Source: Lachnospiraceae bacterium (GTDB taxonomy: Bacteria; Bacillota; Clostridia; Lachnospirales; Lachnospiraceae). Taken from it: a stretch of 64,000 nucleotides of DNA. A program made the translations under genes and the position numbers. Each line of letters opens with the position of its first letter. Position 1 is the first letter of the stretch. Location of the stretch: assembly GCA_024687745.1 (NCBI GenBank), contig JAILEM010000182.1, positions 1 to 64,000 of the forward strand, given 5' to 3'. Shown here in pieces: positions 26,000 to 35,668 of this stretch. The notes below the pieces were generated by a model that was not told the origin of the DNA, did not search any database, and saw nothing but the letters and a program-made list of their open reading frames with translations.

Positions 26000-27049
26000 A
26001 TGGCCAATCTGATTTATGACAAAACAGAAGTTGAAAATGCAATAGATAATATAGTTAAACGTACAATGCGAATGGATCTTACCTGGGACTGGCCGGGTGG
26101 TGTGGCTTATTATGGTGTATGTGAGGCATATAATGCAACAGGAAAAAAAGAATATATAGAAGCTCTAAAGGAAAGAGTAGATGAATATATAGAACTCGGT
26201 CTTCCTTCTTTTACAGTTAATACCTGCGCCATGGGACATGCGATGCTTTCTCTGTATGAGTATTCAAACGATGAGAAATATCTGGATATAGCAAAGAAAA
26301 AGATAGATTATCTTGAAAATGAAGCCTTACGATTTGCAGATAATGTTCTGCAGCATACTGTTTCAGTAAACAACGATTTTCCTGAGCAATGCTGGGCAGA
26401 TACGCTCTTTATGGCAGCCTTTTTTCTTCTAAGGGCCGGGGTTATGTTAAAAGATGAAAAACTTATAGATGATGCCCTTAATCAATATTACTGGCACATA
26501 AAATATCTTCAGGATCCTTCAACAGGTCTTTTCTATCACGGTTATAACAATATAACAAAAGATCACATGTCCGGGTTCTTTTGGGGAAGAGCAAATGCAT
26601 GGGCAGCTTATACCATGTCAGAAGTAGGCAGAGTTTTGCCTGAATGCTACCTTTATCCCAAATTTCTTGATGTTGTGGGCTCTCTTAATGAACAGCTTGC
26701 ATCCATCAAGCTCCTTCAGACGCCAGATGGCCTTTTCAGAACAATACTAAATGATGAGGAATCCTATGAGGAGATTTCCGCTTCATGTGGTATCGCTGCA
26801 GCTATGATCAATAAAGGTAATCCTTTACATATTAAATATATAAACAAATCCGTATCAGGAATTCTTAAGAATGTCTCTCCTGACGGAAGGGTTCTTAATG
26901 TTTCAGGTGGTACGGCAGTAATGAAGGACAGGGAAGGATACCGTAACATTTCAAGAGACTGGATACAGGGATGGGGACAGGGACTTGCTCTTGCCTTTTT
27001 CTCAGGTATTTTAAACTATGATAAGGTCAGGAGCGACGGAGCACTCTGA
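26000..27049 (+). CDS. GH105 unsaturated rhamnogalacturonyl hydrolase
   Basis: A 349-residue (alpha/alpha)6 hydrolase of family GH105. MDLTWDWPGGVAYYGV at the start, CWADTLFMAAFFLLR with the catalytic Asp, FFWGRANAWAAYTM and DWIQGWGQGLALAF are typical of YteR/YesR. The enzyme removes the unsaturated galacturonyl residue that a lyase leaves at the non-reducing end of rhamnogalacturonan oligosaccharides. No signal peptide, so it acts in the cytoplasm after uptake. I chose ATG 26000, 8 nt after GGAAGGAG, over the ATG at 25979. First gene of the four-gene enzyme operon. Confidence 0.92.
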   Translation: MANLIYDKTEVENAIDNIVKRTMRMDLTWDWPGGVAYYGVCEAYNATGKKEYIEALKERVDEYIELGLPSFTVNTCAMGHAMLSLYEYSNDEKYLDIAKKKIDYLENEALRFADNVLQHTVSVNNDFPEQCWADTLFMAAFFLLRAGVMLKDEKLIDDALNQYYWHIKYLQDPSTGLFYHGYNNITKDHMSGFFWGRANAWAAYTMSEVGRVLPECYLYPKFLDVVGSLNEQLASIKLLQTPDGLFRTILNDEESYEEISASCGIAAAMINKGNPLHIKYINKSVSGILKNVSPDGRVLNVSGGTAVMKDREGYRNISRDWIQGWGQGLALAFFSGILNYDKVRSDGAL

Positions 27050-27135
27050 TCGGTTTAAGATTAATAACTTATTTACAACGGAAGCTTTATAATTATCTAT
27101 TTTTAAATTAAGAATGTATTTTGGGGGTTATTGAA

Positions 27136-29304
27136 ATGGCAGATTCTATAAAGCATACAAAAGGCGGTTTTACTCTTCCCGGGGAATCCGGATATGAGGA
27201 GCTCACACTTAAACTTGCGGAAAAATGGGGAGCCGATGTCATCAGGGATTCAGACGGAACGGTTCTTTCTGATGAGATCCTTGATTCAGATTACGGAATA
27301 TATTCCACTATCTGTATAATAAGAGACCATAATGAATGGGCGAAGAAGAATACTGACAAGCTTCAGCAGACTTTCCTTATGACAAATCCCAAGGTTGCAG
27401 GAGATACTTTCCTGACCATACATCTTATGGATGACTTTTTTGAGGAACAGTTTCGGGTAAATGACAGCCCTGACTCCATGAAATACTGGCAGGTTTTTGA
27501 CAGAACAACAGGGCATGAAGTAATGGGTAGTTTATGGACCTACGAAAAAGAAGCTCAAAATGTCATTATAACGAATGCCATTCCTTTTCACAGATATACT
27601 GTAAGTTTTCTTGCGTACAGGATCTGGGAAGAGATCTCCATGTATAATCATATAACAAACAATTGGAATAAAGAGCATCTGATGCAGATAGATCCGATAT
27701 ATCCGGCCGTTCAGGAATACATGATCGACTGGCTTACAAACTGGTGTGAAACTCATCCACGTACAAATGTTGTTCGCTTTACCTCTATGTTTTATAACTT
27801 TGTATGGATCTGGGGAAAGAGCGAAAGAAACAGAAACCTTTTTACAGACTGGGGATCTTACGATTTCACCGTGAGTCCTCGTATGCTTGATGCCTTTGCG
27901 GAGAACTGCGGCTATAAGCTTACTTCGGAAGATTTCATCAATAAAGGGGCTCTTCACGTTACTCATACTCCTCCGGTGAAAACACAGAAAGATTATATGG
28001 AATTTGTAAATCAATTCGTAGTTTCTTTTGGTAAAAAACTTGTAAACATCGTACATAAATACGGGAAAAAAGCCTATGTTTTTTATGATGACAGCTGGGT
28101 AGGGGTAGAGCCATATTCAAAGCATTTTAAAGAATTTAATTTTGACGGACTGATAAAATGCGTATTTTCGGGTTTTGAAGTAAGGCTTTGTCAGGGCGCA
28201 TGTGTTGAAACACATGAACTTAGATTTCATCCTTACCTTTTCCCCGTCGGATTAGGAGGACTTCCCACTTTCTCAGAGGGCGGGGATCCGACAGCGGACG
28301 CAAGAAAATACTGGGTTTCTACAAGAAGAGCCTTGCTCAGGGCTAAAATAGACAGAATCGGGCTTGGAGGATACCTCCATCTTGTAGAAAACTTCCCTGA
28401 TTTTGTTGATTATATTGCTAAGATCTCTGATGAATTCCGGATGATTAAATCACTTCACGAAAACGGTACACCAGAATCGCTTCCTATAAAAGTTGCCGTA
28501 CTTCACAGCTGGGGAAGTTTAAGGAGCTGGACCCTAAGCGGCCACTTCCACGAAACTTATATGCATGATCTTATACATGTAAATGAAGCTCTCTCCGGTC
28601 TTCCGGTTGATGTCAGCTTTATAAGTTTTGATGATATTAAGAAAAATGATCTTAGCGAAATTGACGTGATAATTAATGCCGGAGCAGCTAATACAGCATG
28701 GAGCGGCGGCGAAAACTGGAACGATCCCATAATCGAAGAAATACTAAATTCCTGGGTATATAACGGCGGAATTTTCTTAGGAATTAATGAACCATCATCA
28801 GTAGAAGGATTTGACACCATGTTCAAAATGTCAGGGGTTCTGGGTGTAGATAAAGATACACCCGCAAGAGCATGTCATGGTAAGTGGATTTTTGAAAATT
28901 CTACGATAGAAGGACTGATCCCAAGAGGAGCCTATGTACCATCAAAATGCAAGGTACATCTTACAGACGGTAATGCAACTGTACTTTTATCCAAAGATGA
29001 TAATCCGCTATTTACTATCAATAATTTCGGAAAAGGTAAGGGTATATATTTATCTTCATTTGAGACTAATCCCGAGAACAACAGGATGCTTCTCAATATC
29101 CTTCTCTATGCCAAAGGTCTTTCGATGAAACAGAACTATATTGCTGATAATACTTATATCGAATGTGCTGCCTTTATCAACAGCGGAAAAATGGTGGTCA
29201 TTAACAATGTACGTACACTACAGAGTACATCCATACCAACGGAAAATGGTATGGTTAATATAAATGATATCAAACCCTTTGACACAGTTATAGTTGATAT
29301 TTAA
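27136..29304 (+). CDS. GH112 galactoside phosphorylase, probably galactosyl-rhamnose phosphorylase
   Basis: A 722-residue protein matching family GH112 along its length (KGGFTLPGESGYEELTLKLAEKWGADVIRDSDGT in the start region, FYDDSWVGVEPY with the probable catalytic acid, GLGGYLHLVENFPDF). GH112 enzymes use phosphate to split beta-galactosides, giving galactose 1-phosphate. Known members act on lacto-N-biose/galacto-N-biose or on D-galactosyl-beta-1,4-L-rhamnose. Between GH105, an acetylesterase and GH28, the rhamnose type is the better guess, because rhamnogalacturonan I carries galactose on rhamnose. Cytoplasmic. The ATG at 27136 follows a GGGGG site; the track's TTG is less likely. Confidence 0.9.
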   Translation: MADSIKHTKGGFTLPGESGYEELTLKLAEKWGADVIRDSDGTVLSDEILDSDYGIYSTICIIRDHNEWAKKNTDKLQQTFLMTNPKVAGDTFLTIHLMDDFFEEQFRVNDSPDSMKYWQVFDRTTGHEVMGSLWTYEKEAQNVIITNAIPFHRYTVSFLAYRIWEEISMYNHITNNWNKEHLMQIDPIYPAVQEYMIDWLTNWCETHPRTNVVRFTSMFYNFVWIWGKSERNRNLFTDWGSYDFTVSPRMLDAFAENCGYKLTSEDFINKGALHVTHTPPVKTQKDYMEFVNQFVVSFGKKLVNIVHKYGKKAYVFYDDSWVGVEPYSKHFKEFNFDGLIKCVFSGFEVRLCQGACVETHELRFHPYLFPVGLGGLPTFSEGGDPTADARKYWVSTRRALLRAKIDRIGLGGYLHLVENFPDFVDYIAKISDEFRMIKSLHENGTPESLPIKVAVLHSWGSLRSWTLSGHFHETYMHDLIHVNEALSGLPVDVSFISFDDIKKNDLSEIDVIINAGAANTAWSGGENWNDPIIEEILNSWVYNGGIFLGINEPSSVEGFDTMFKMSGVLGVDKDTPARACHGKWIFENSTIEGLIPRGAYVPSKCKVHLTDGNATVLLSKDDNPLFTINNFGKGKGIYLSSFETNPENNRMLLNILLYAKGLSMKQNYIADNTYIECAAFINSGKMVVINNVRTLQSTSIPTENGMVNINDIKPFDTVIVDI

Positions 29305-29364
29305 GCAGGTTACAATAATTTATCCTGATATTAATCCTAGGTTATGAACCAAAGAGTGATTGCT

Positions 29365-31260
29365 ATGTACGAATATATTTTAAAAGGATCATACTCCGAT
29401 AATATATATAATGAAGAAAAAGGATTTGGTTTCTATGATACCGGATATGCATCCTCTTCTTCTCTCACCCTTGCCGAAAGGTCTTTAAAAAACGGAGGAT
29501 GGTTCAGAAGAGATCTCAAAGAAAAAACCGATGTTTCCGACAGGGAAGTTCTTATAATAAAAATCCCCGTCCGGGAATTTGGTACCTATCAGATTAAACT
29601 GAAAATCCTTGCATTAAAAGAACCTGTAAAGAAGCTGTCAATCTTCTCAATGAGAAGGACAATTCTTAACAATATGTTAAGTCTTGAGCCGGACAAGGCT
29701 TATACAAGAACATTTTTCGTCGCTGTTACTCCCTATATTCCGGCATTTTCCTATAAAAGGTGTAATGATAAGGATATTTTTATAAGTCTTACGGGCGAAG
29801 GACTGATCAAGTCGTCCGGAGATTATGGAGCATATAATACCGATAATCTGGAAATATCCATTGAGATAGAAAAAAAAGAGGTTCCTGTTATTTATATTGC
29901 CGGTGATTCCACAGTTACGGATCAAAATGCGGGTATACCTTATTATCCATTTGATTCCTGTTGCGGATGGGCCCAGACACTTCCCATGTATATTGATTCG
30001 GCTGCCGTATGTAATCAGTCGCATTCCGGTCTGACCTCCAATTGCTTTAAGGATGATGGGCATTATGGCATTATTCTGGAAAGGATAAAACAGGGGGATC
30101 TTTTTATAATCCAATTTGGACATAATGATCAAAAAAGGCGAAATCTTAAAGCCTTTGAAGGATATGCGGACAATCTCAGAAGGTATATTTCAGATATTAA
30201 AGGAAAAAAGGCAGATATAATAATCTGCTCTCCCATCAGCCGAATTCCACAGAAAAATAAAGACGGATCTTCCTATTCTCTCCTTTATGACTATTCAAAG
30301 GCGGCAGAAGCAGTTGCAAATGAGTTTAATATTCCGTTTATAAATCTTCATTCACTGACTTTTGACAAATGGACAGAAATAGGCGATAAAAGCACGGATT
30401 ATTTTATGAAAGGCGACATAACACACACAAACGAATACGGTGCCTGCCTTATTTCATCACTGTTCATGAGGGAGATAAGAAAGATAGTATCAAAAGATCC
30501 TGATATTCTGATAAACTCTGCAGATAACGGTTTTACAGCTCCTTTTTTTTCTCCGGATTCAGATACTAAAATTATTCCTGAGCAGACGGCCGGAGATGAT
30601 ATCTTTTCAATCGGATTACCTTTTATCGACACTGTTAATTACCCTGCAAAGGAAGAGCTTGAAGAAGCCTTCCACAGAGGTCTTATGGATCCATGCGTTA
30701 TGTATCTTCACCCCTATGCAGTAATGCCCAGGGCCCAGCTCCTTATGATCCTGTTCAAGGCCTTACGAATAAGCGGAAAACGTCCCTATAAAGGGTACTA
30801 TGCAGATATTCATTATGATGAATGGGATTCAGGTTATATACAGACACTTCATGAAGAAAACCTTATAGACCCACAGACAGTAAAAAAATCAGATTCCGAT
30901 CTATATTTCAGGCCCGATGATCCGCTTACTTATGAGGAACTTTTCAGTTTTCTTATAAGATTTCTTGAAAAGGATAAGGAAAAAAGAGATATATCTATTA
31001 AGGATTGCGTTAAAAAAGCCAAAGCGCTGGGGATTGACACAAGAACCGATCATCCCGAACTAACATCCAAAACAATCGGATCCGGTAAATACAATATAGA
31101 TTTTGAAAAAAATATATCTATAGAAGAAACAGAAATTGAAAAAAGATATGAATCAGCTCAGGGAAACTATATTTCCAGAGGTGAGATATATATAGTTCTT
31201 TCAAGATTCATTGATATAGCAAAGGATATAAGAAAAAGGAGTATTAAATATGAAGCATGA
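29365..31260 (+). CDS. SGNH rhamnogalacturonan acetylesterase-like protein with SLH-like modules
   Basis: A 631-residue protein. A beta-rich N-terminal part (about 1-170) leads to an SGNH esterase (about 178-385) with GDSTVTDQ (Ser), FGHNDQK (Asn) and DITHTNEYG (Asp/His), the signature of rhamnogalacturonan acetylesterases such as RhgT/YesT. The last 210 residues hold three segments like S-layer homology modules (HPYAVMPRAQLLMILFKAL, YADIHYDEWDSGYIQTLHE plus FRPDDPLTYEELFSFLIRFL, and YISRGEIYIVLSRFID). There is no signal peptide, so a surface location is not supported. I prefer ATG 29365 over 29344. It probably deacetylates imported oligosaccharides. Confidence 0.85.
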   Translation: MYEYILKGSYSDNIYNEEKGFGFYDTGYASSSSLTLAERSLKNGGWFRRDLKEKTDVSDREVLIIKIPVREFGTYQIKLKILALKEPVKKLSIFSMRRTILNNMLSLEPDKAYTRTFFVAVTPYIPAFSYKRCNDKDIFISLTGEGLIKSSGDYGAYNTDNLEISIEIEKKEVPVIYIAGDSTVTDQNAGIPYYPFDSCCGWAQTLPMYIDSAAVCNQSHSGLTSNCFKDDGHYGIILERIKQGDLFIIQFGHNDQKRRNLKAFEGYADNLRRYISDIKGKKADIIICSPISRIPQKNKDGSSYSLLYDYSKAAEAVANEFNIPFINLHSLTFDKWTEIGDKSTDYFMKGDITHTNEYGACLISSLFMREIRKIVSKDPDILINSADNGFTAPFFSPDSDTKIIPEQTAGDDIFSIGLPFIDTVNYPAKEELEEAFHRGLMDPCVMYLHPYAVMPRAQLLMILFKALRISGKRPYKGYYADIHYDEWDSGYIQTLHEENLIDPQTVKKSDSDLYFRPDDPLTYEELFSFLIRFLEKDKEKRDISIKDCVKKAKALGIDTRTDHPELTSKTIGSGKYNIDFEKNISIEETEIEKRYESAQGNYISRGEIYIVLSRFIDIAKDIRKRSIKYEA

Positions 31261-32770
31261 ATTTTTACTGGATTTCAGGGCAACAGATACAGAAGCAGAG
31301 ATTTTTTGGGATCTTCCGGAAAATGCAACATCGGAAACCAGTTATGACATAATCAAGGACGGCATAAAGATCGATTCTACTAACAAAACTCACTTTTCTC
31401 TTTCAGATCTTTCTCCGGAATCAGACACGGAAATAGAAATAACAATGGGCGAAAACATCTCTCTTGGAATGATTACTGTTCATACCAAAAAAAGCAAAAA
31501 AAAGATCGATATCACTCTTCCGCCCTATAACGCAAGGGGTGACGGTAAGACGCTCAATACTAAGGCTATCCAGAAAGCACTTGATGACTGTGACAGAAAT
31601 TCCTATGTATTCATACCTAAAGGAACCTTCCTTACAGGAGCACTTAACATGCATTCTGACACGGAGCTGTATGTAGATAAAGAAGGTACTTTACAGGGGA
31701 CCGAGGAACCCGAGGATTATCTCCCCAAAATTCTCAGCAGATTTGAGGGGTATGAGATGGATTGTTACAGAAGTCTTATAAACCTTGGAGAACTTGATCA
31801 TAATTCAGGCTATAACTGTGAAAATGTTATTATACGGGGGGAAGGCAGTATAATAGGTGGTGGATGGATACTCGCAAAGAAAATCGCCAAGCTTGAGGCA
31901 ATCCGCCTTAAGGATTTTATTGAATCTCTTGGTGATAAAATAAAAGAGTATGAAAAACCCGAAACCATATCTCACAGGGCAAGGGGAAGGCTCATTAACA
32001 TGAGTAATTGCAAAAATATATGGATCCACGGGCTAATGCTTGGTTATGCTCCCGCATGGAACCTTCATTTTATTTATTCGGATAATATAGTGACAGATCA
32101 CTGTACAATAGAATCAAAAGGTGTTTGGAACGGTGACGGATGGGATCCCGATTCTTCCACAAATTCAACTATATATGCCTGTCAGTTTTTCACAGAGGAT
32201 GATTCTGTGGCAGTAAAATCCGGGAAAAATCCCGAAGGTAACGAAATTAACAGACCTTCCAAACATATACGTGTCTTTGACTGTGTATGTCATTTTGGAC
32301 ACGGTCTCTGTATCGGAAGTGAAATGTCCGGCGGAGTTGAAGATGTAAGGCTGTGGGACTGTGATATGGGTCCCACCTGGTCAGGCATAGAAATAAAAGG
32401 CACCAAAAAAAGAGGTGGTTATGTACGTGACCTTATAGTAAAGGATATAACTGCCTCACATGTTATGATCCATTCGGTTTTATTTAATGATGACGGTATA
32501 GGTTATCCCATACCACCGGTCTTTGAGAACTGTCATTTTGAAAGAATGCGCTTACTTGGAAGATTTCTTGACAATAATGCCGGGAAAAACGATTGGCATG
32601 ACTGTCCTTCCATACTTCTTTGCGGATTTGATATTCCCGGACACGAGGTAAAAAATATAACATTTAAAGATATCGAAATGGAAAATCCCGCTGAGGGCAC
32701 TGACAGTATCCATATGGAACACTGTGAAAATATTTCCTTTGAAAATATAAAAAGTGTTCCACGAAGATAA
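31250..32770 (+). CDS. GH28 polygalacturonase-like hydrolase
   Basis: A 506-residue protein with a small fibronectin-like N-terminal domain (about 1-82) and a GH28 beta-helix (about 85-500). The catalytic motifs are visible: NGDGWDPDSS, EDDSVAVKSGKN, FGHGLCIGSE and the RIK-like IEIKGTKKRGG. Such enzymes hydrolyse galacturonic-acid bonds in homogalacturonan or rhamnogalacturonan oligosaccharides. No signal peptide, so it acts inside the cell. The start overlaps the esterase gene by 11 nt behind GGAG. A 19-bp tandem duplication covers the stop codon, and a strong terminator follows. Confidence 0.92.
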   Translation: MKHEFLLDFRATDTEAEIFWDLPENATSETSYDIIKDGIKIDSTNKTHFSLSDLSPESDTEIEITMGENISLGMITVHTKKSKKKIDITLPPYNARGDGKTLNTKAIQKALDDCDRNSYVFIPKGTFLTGALNMHSDTELYVDKEGTLQGTEEPEDYLPKILSRFEGYEMDCYRSLINLGELDHNSGYNCENVIIRGEGSIIGGGWILAKKIAKLEAIRLKDFIESLGDKIKEYEKPETISHRARGRLINMSNCKNIWIHGLMLGYAPAWNLHFIYSDNIVTDHCTIESKGVWNGDGWDPDSSTNSTIYACQFFTEDDSVAVKSGKNPEGNEINRPSKHIRVFDCVCHFGHGLCIGSEMSGGVEDVRLWDCDMGPTWSGIEIKGTKKRGGYVRDLIVKDITASHVMIHSVLFNDDGIGYPIPPVFENCHFERMRLLGRFLDNNAGKNDWHDCPSILLCGFDIPGHEVKNITFKDIEMENPAEGTDSIHMEHCENISFENIKSVPRR

Positions 32771-32797
32771 GGATACATCACGAAGATAAGGATACAT
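32760..32797 (+). repeat. 19-bp tandem duplication at the GH28 stop
   Basis: CACGAAGATAAGGATACAT occurs twice back to back (32760-32778 and 32779-32797). The first copy contains the last codons and the TAA of the GH28 gene. It looks like a recent slippage duplication without effect on the protein. Confidence 0.85.
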
Positions 32798-32809
32798 TAA
32801 TAACACAAA

Positions 32810-32858
32810 AACCCTTAAGCTGCTCCTCACATTACTGTGATTCGCTTAAGGGTTTTTT
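32810..32858 (+). terminator. Terminator of the GH105-GH28 operon
   Basis: An 11-bp perfect stem AACCCTTAAGC / GCTTAAGGGTT with a 23-nt loop, followed by a run of T. Confidence 0.88.
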
Positions 32859-32885
32859 ATCGTATCACGTTATTATTTTACTTCA

Positions 32886-33536
32886 TCATTTTTTTATGCT
32901 GTATCTGTCCATAAGCATTTCCTTAAGGGTCATCAGCTCCTTAACAGGATCAAATCCCTTTTGGGGTCTGTAAACAAGGCCAACCGCATAACGGGTCACA
33001 GCTGCGAGCATGATATGTAATGATGTTGAGAATATCTCCTGCCCCGAGACATCTGTTCTCATGGTACCGTCTTTCTTTGCCTTTTGGTTGATGATCCGAA
33101 AATTCTCGGCAAGCTTTTCAATTACATCCGTATAAGGCTTTATTACCTCTGATCCGATTGATTCAGATTGGATGTAAATGTTAAAATTCTGGTTGAATCT
33201 CAACAGATCTTTATGGGATTTATACAATTCCAAAAATGAATCAAGAAAGAATTCGTAAATCTGAGCGGCTGTCATGTTGTCAAATTTCTTATTCTTTCTG
33301 CTCTTTTGGTTGATCTGTGCATACTCCATCCATTTCCACCTTGCGATAGCTACTACAAGAACAGGTTTCGCACCAAAATACCTGTATAGCGTAGCAACTC
33401 CATAGCCGCTGGCATCAGCGACCTCCTGCATTGAAACCGTATCGATAGTATTTTTAGACATAAGATTATAGCCCTTTTCCAAAAAGGCATCTCTCTTAAT
33501 GACCATCTTTGGTTTCCTGATTTCCTTTGCTTCCAT
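32886..33536 (-). CDS. TetR-family transcriptional regulator
   Basis: A 216-residue TetR protein. The helix-turn-helix is in residues 15-65 (TIDTVSMQEVADASGYGVATLYRYFGAK). The C-terminal ligand domain is all-helical and not diagnostic. It sits 94 bp after the divergent-looking end of the EAL gene in the same direction, so it may share transcription with that gene. AAGGAGGG precedes the ATG. The ligand and targets are unknown. Confidence 0.88.
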   Translation of the reverse strand: MEAKEIRKPKMVIKRDAFLEKGYNLMSKNTIDTVSMQEVADASGYGVATLYRYFGAKPVLVVAIARWKWMEYAQINQKSRKNKKFDNMTAAQIYEFFLDSFLELYKSHKDLLRFNQNFNIYIQSESIGSEVIKPYTDVIEKLAENFRIINQKAKKDGTMRTDVSGQEIFSTSLHIMLAAVTRYAVGLVYRPQKGFDPVKELMTLKEMLMDRYSIKK

Positions 33537-33629
33537 TGTTTTGTCTCCCTCCTTAAAAATAAAACATATATATCAAATAATATGTTCCCTGAATCATGCT
33601 CCGATCAATATTAATGACCGGAAAGACAG

Positions 33630-35351
33630 TCAGATCTGTTTCTGCTTATTATCAGCCATTTTATTATCTCTGACCATTTTTTCAAAATCCTTCACAGGTA
33701 CGGGCTTTGAAAAGTAATATCCCTGAAATACAGTACATCCTAAGTTTACAAGTGAGTCCAACTGTATTTTGGTCTCGACACCCTCTGTAATCACACCCAT
33801 TCCAAGATTTTTTGCCATATCTATTACTGAACTTAGTATTATCGTTCCTCTTTCGTTATTCCTGGTTTTTCTTAAAAATCCCATGTCTATCTTAAGTACA
33901 TCTGATCTAAGATCCTTTAAGAGGCTAAGAGAAGACGAGCCTTTTCCAAAATCATCTATTTCTATGGTAAATCCTTTGTTCTGCATATATTCAATGATCT
34001 CATTGTTATCAAGCGTTTCATCCGCAACTGCTGTTTCGGTTATTTCAACGTGAAGTTTTTCATATGGAACATTATATTTATCACAGAGATCAATAATAGT
34101 TGAAGCGATATTTATATGATAAAAATCCAAAGGCGATACATTTATTGAAAGATAAAGATCGGCAAATTCACTATCTTTCCATGAATCAAGCTGTTCAATT
34201 GCCAACTCCCATACATACCGGTCGAGAGAGGCAATAAGATCGGATTTTTCAAGAATTCCAATAAATTCATAGGGTGGAACCATCTGACCGTCGGGAAGTA
34301 TCCATCTGACTAGGCATTCTGCACCAATTATCCTGTTATCCAGATTGATCTGAGGCTGTAAATATATCACAAACTGACCACTGCGCAGATTGTCCTCAAA
34401 ATTACTTATAACCTCCTGCTCGTGAAGAGCATTTTGAAGCATTGATTCATCAAACCAGGCGATCACCTTTTCCCTGTTTGTACGGATAGTCTGTAAAGCC
34501 ATATGAGCACGATCAAACATAATAGATATGGCCAGATCCTGGGTATTTACCTGATATATTCCTGCATGAAGAGTTAATCTGTATGTAGCACCATCGATCA
34601 GACTCTTGATCTTTTTGATACCTTCGATAAGAATTTCCTCTATATCAGCTCTATAAGGAATAAGAATTGCAAACCTGTCTCCGCCAAACCTGCCTGTACA
34701 TCCCTTTCTACCGCTAAGTTCAGAAAAAACAGCACCTGCCTCAACTAATATCTCATCACCCTTTTCGATACCAAAAAGGCTGTTAACAAGCTTAAAATTT
34801 TGAATATCCACAGATATTATAAGCCAGTTCTCATCAGGATAAAAGCTCATCAATTCTCTTGCCGTCTGACAGAAACCATCTCCGTTTAATACTCCTGTAA
34901 GAGTATCATGTGTTGAAAGGTAACCGGCTGTTTCTATACTGTCTTTATCATTGCCCATATTTTGAGGATCATCAGAAACAGGCGCAATATTTATCATTTC
35001 CATATTACAGCTATATCTGGTTCCATCAGCAAGATTAATAATAAGCGGAACTGATTGTATCTGGTATTTATTTCCATCGAAGAATTCTAAACGATCTTTT
35101 TTCTTAAGAGTCCTGCATGCTAAAAGACTTGTACAATTACTGCATCTATGATCGGCATTCCATACTGAATAACATTTATTTCCATAGGAAATCATTCCAT
35201 TGTCGTTATTAACGGATATTTCCCGACACTCCTGGGGATCCACAAGACGTACCAGATCAAATAAAGATTCCATACCCACTATAAGGGGATTAACATCTTT
35301 CCAGTTATATTCTTTTATCTTCACTGGCTTTACAGCCGAATTATCACTCAT
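33630..35351 (-). CDS. Soluble GGDEF/EAL protein with N-terminal Cys-rich sensor
   Basis: A 573-residue protein without membrane segments. The N-terminal PAS-like part (about 20-130) carries a Cys cluster (CYSVWNADHRCSNCTSLLAC) that could bind metal or a redox cofactor. A GGDEF domain follows (about 145-300), whose motif reads GGDRF, so cyclase activity is doubtful. The EAL domain (about 310-560) keeps INVSPLDFY, ITETAV, IDDFGKGSSS, LKIDMGF and EGVET, while the signature reads ECLVRW instead of EALxR with the Glu kept. A c-di-GMP phosphodiesterase, perhaps GTP-regulated, is likely. Confidence 0.86.
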   Translation of the reverse strand: MSDNSAVKPVKIKEYNWKDVNPLIVGMESLFDLVRLVDPQECREISVNNDNGMISYGNKCYSVWNADHRCSNCTSLLACRTLKKKDRLEFFDGNKYQIQSVPLIINLADGTRYSCNMEMINIAPVSDDPQNMGNDKDSIETAGYLSTHDTLTGVLNGDGFCQTARELMSFYPDENWLIISVDIQNFKLVNSLFGIEKGDEILVEAGAVFSELSGRKGCTGRFGGDRFAILIPYRADIEEILIEGIKKIKSLIDGATYRLTLHAGIYQVNTQDLAISIMFDRAHMALQTIRTNREKVIAWFDESMLQNALHEQEVISNFEDNLRSGQFVIYLQPQINLDNRIIGAECLVRWILPDGQMVPPYEFIGILEKSDLIASLDRYVWELAIEQLDSWKDSEFADLYLSINVSPLDFYHINIASTIIDLCDKYNVPYEKLHVEITETAVADETLDNNEIIEYMQNKGFTIEIDDFGKGSSSLSLLKDLRSDVLKIDMGFLRKTRNNERGTIILSSVIDMAKNLGMGVITEGVETKIQLDSLVNLGCTVFQGYYFSKPVPVKDFEKMVRDNKMADNKQKQI

Positions 35352-35479
35352 AATAATCTATTTCCGGATTTGGTTGACTGCCATAGTCAATCGCGCGTTT
35401 ATATAGCTGCAAATCTCTGTTTTCACTAATAATAGTGTTAAATCCCCTATTTTGTATTATGGAAAGGACATTTCTTTGT

Positions 35480-35488
35480 ATTATACCA
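35480..35488 (-). promoter_or_regulatory. Extended -10 promoter of the GGDEF/EAL gene
   Basis: On the minus strand TGG-TATAAT, an extended -10 element, about 130 bp upstream of the ATG. No convincing -35 hexamer is present. Confidence 0.4.
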
Positions 35489-35639
35489 CATAAATGATAT
35501 TTTAATTATTAATATTCTATAACATATATTTTTTATAAAAATGATTATACATAATATCATTAAATATGTCACGTATTTGGAAGCCTCGACAATGCTTGCT
35601 CTTGCAATTGCCTTTTATAAAAAAGATTATATTTCGGGG

Positions 35640-35668
35640 TTGTGATTTAATATATTATATTATAGAAT
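35640..35668 (+). promoter_or_regulatory. Promoter of the LacI-family gene
   Basis: TTGTGA (35640-35645), a 17-bp spacer and TAGAAT (35663-35668). The operator begins inside the -10 element, the arrangement expected for autorepression. Confidence 0.6.

Noticed and set aside
29344-32770. Cell-surface pectinase complex based on the SLH-like modules
   Set aside because: No gene of the operon has a visible signal peptide, and GH112 and GH105 are known cytoplasmic enzymes.
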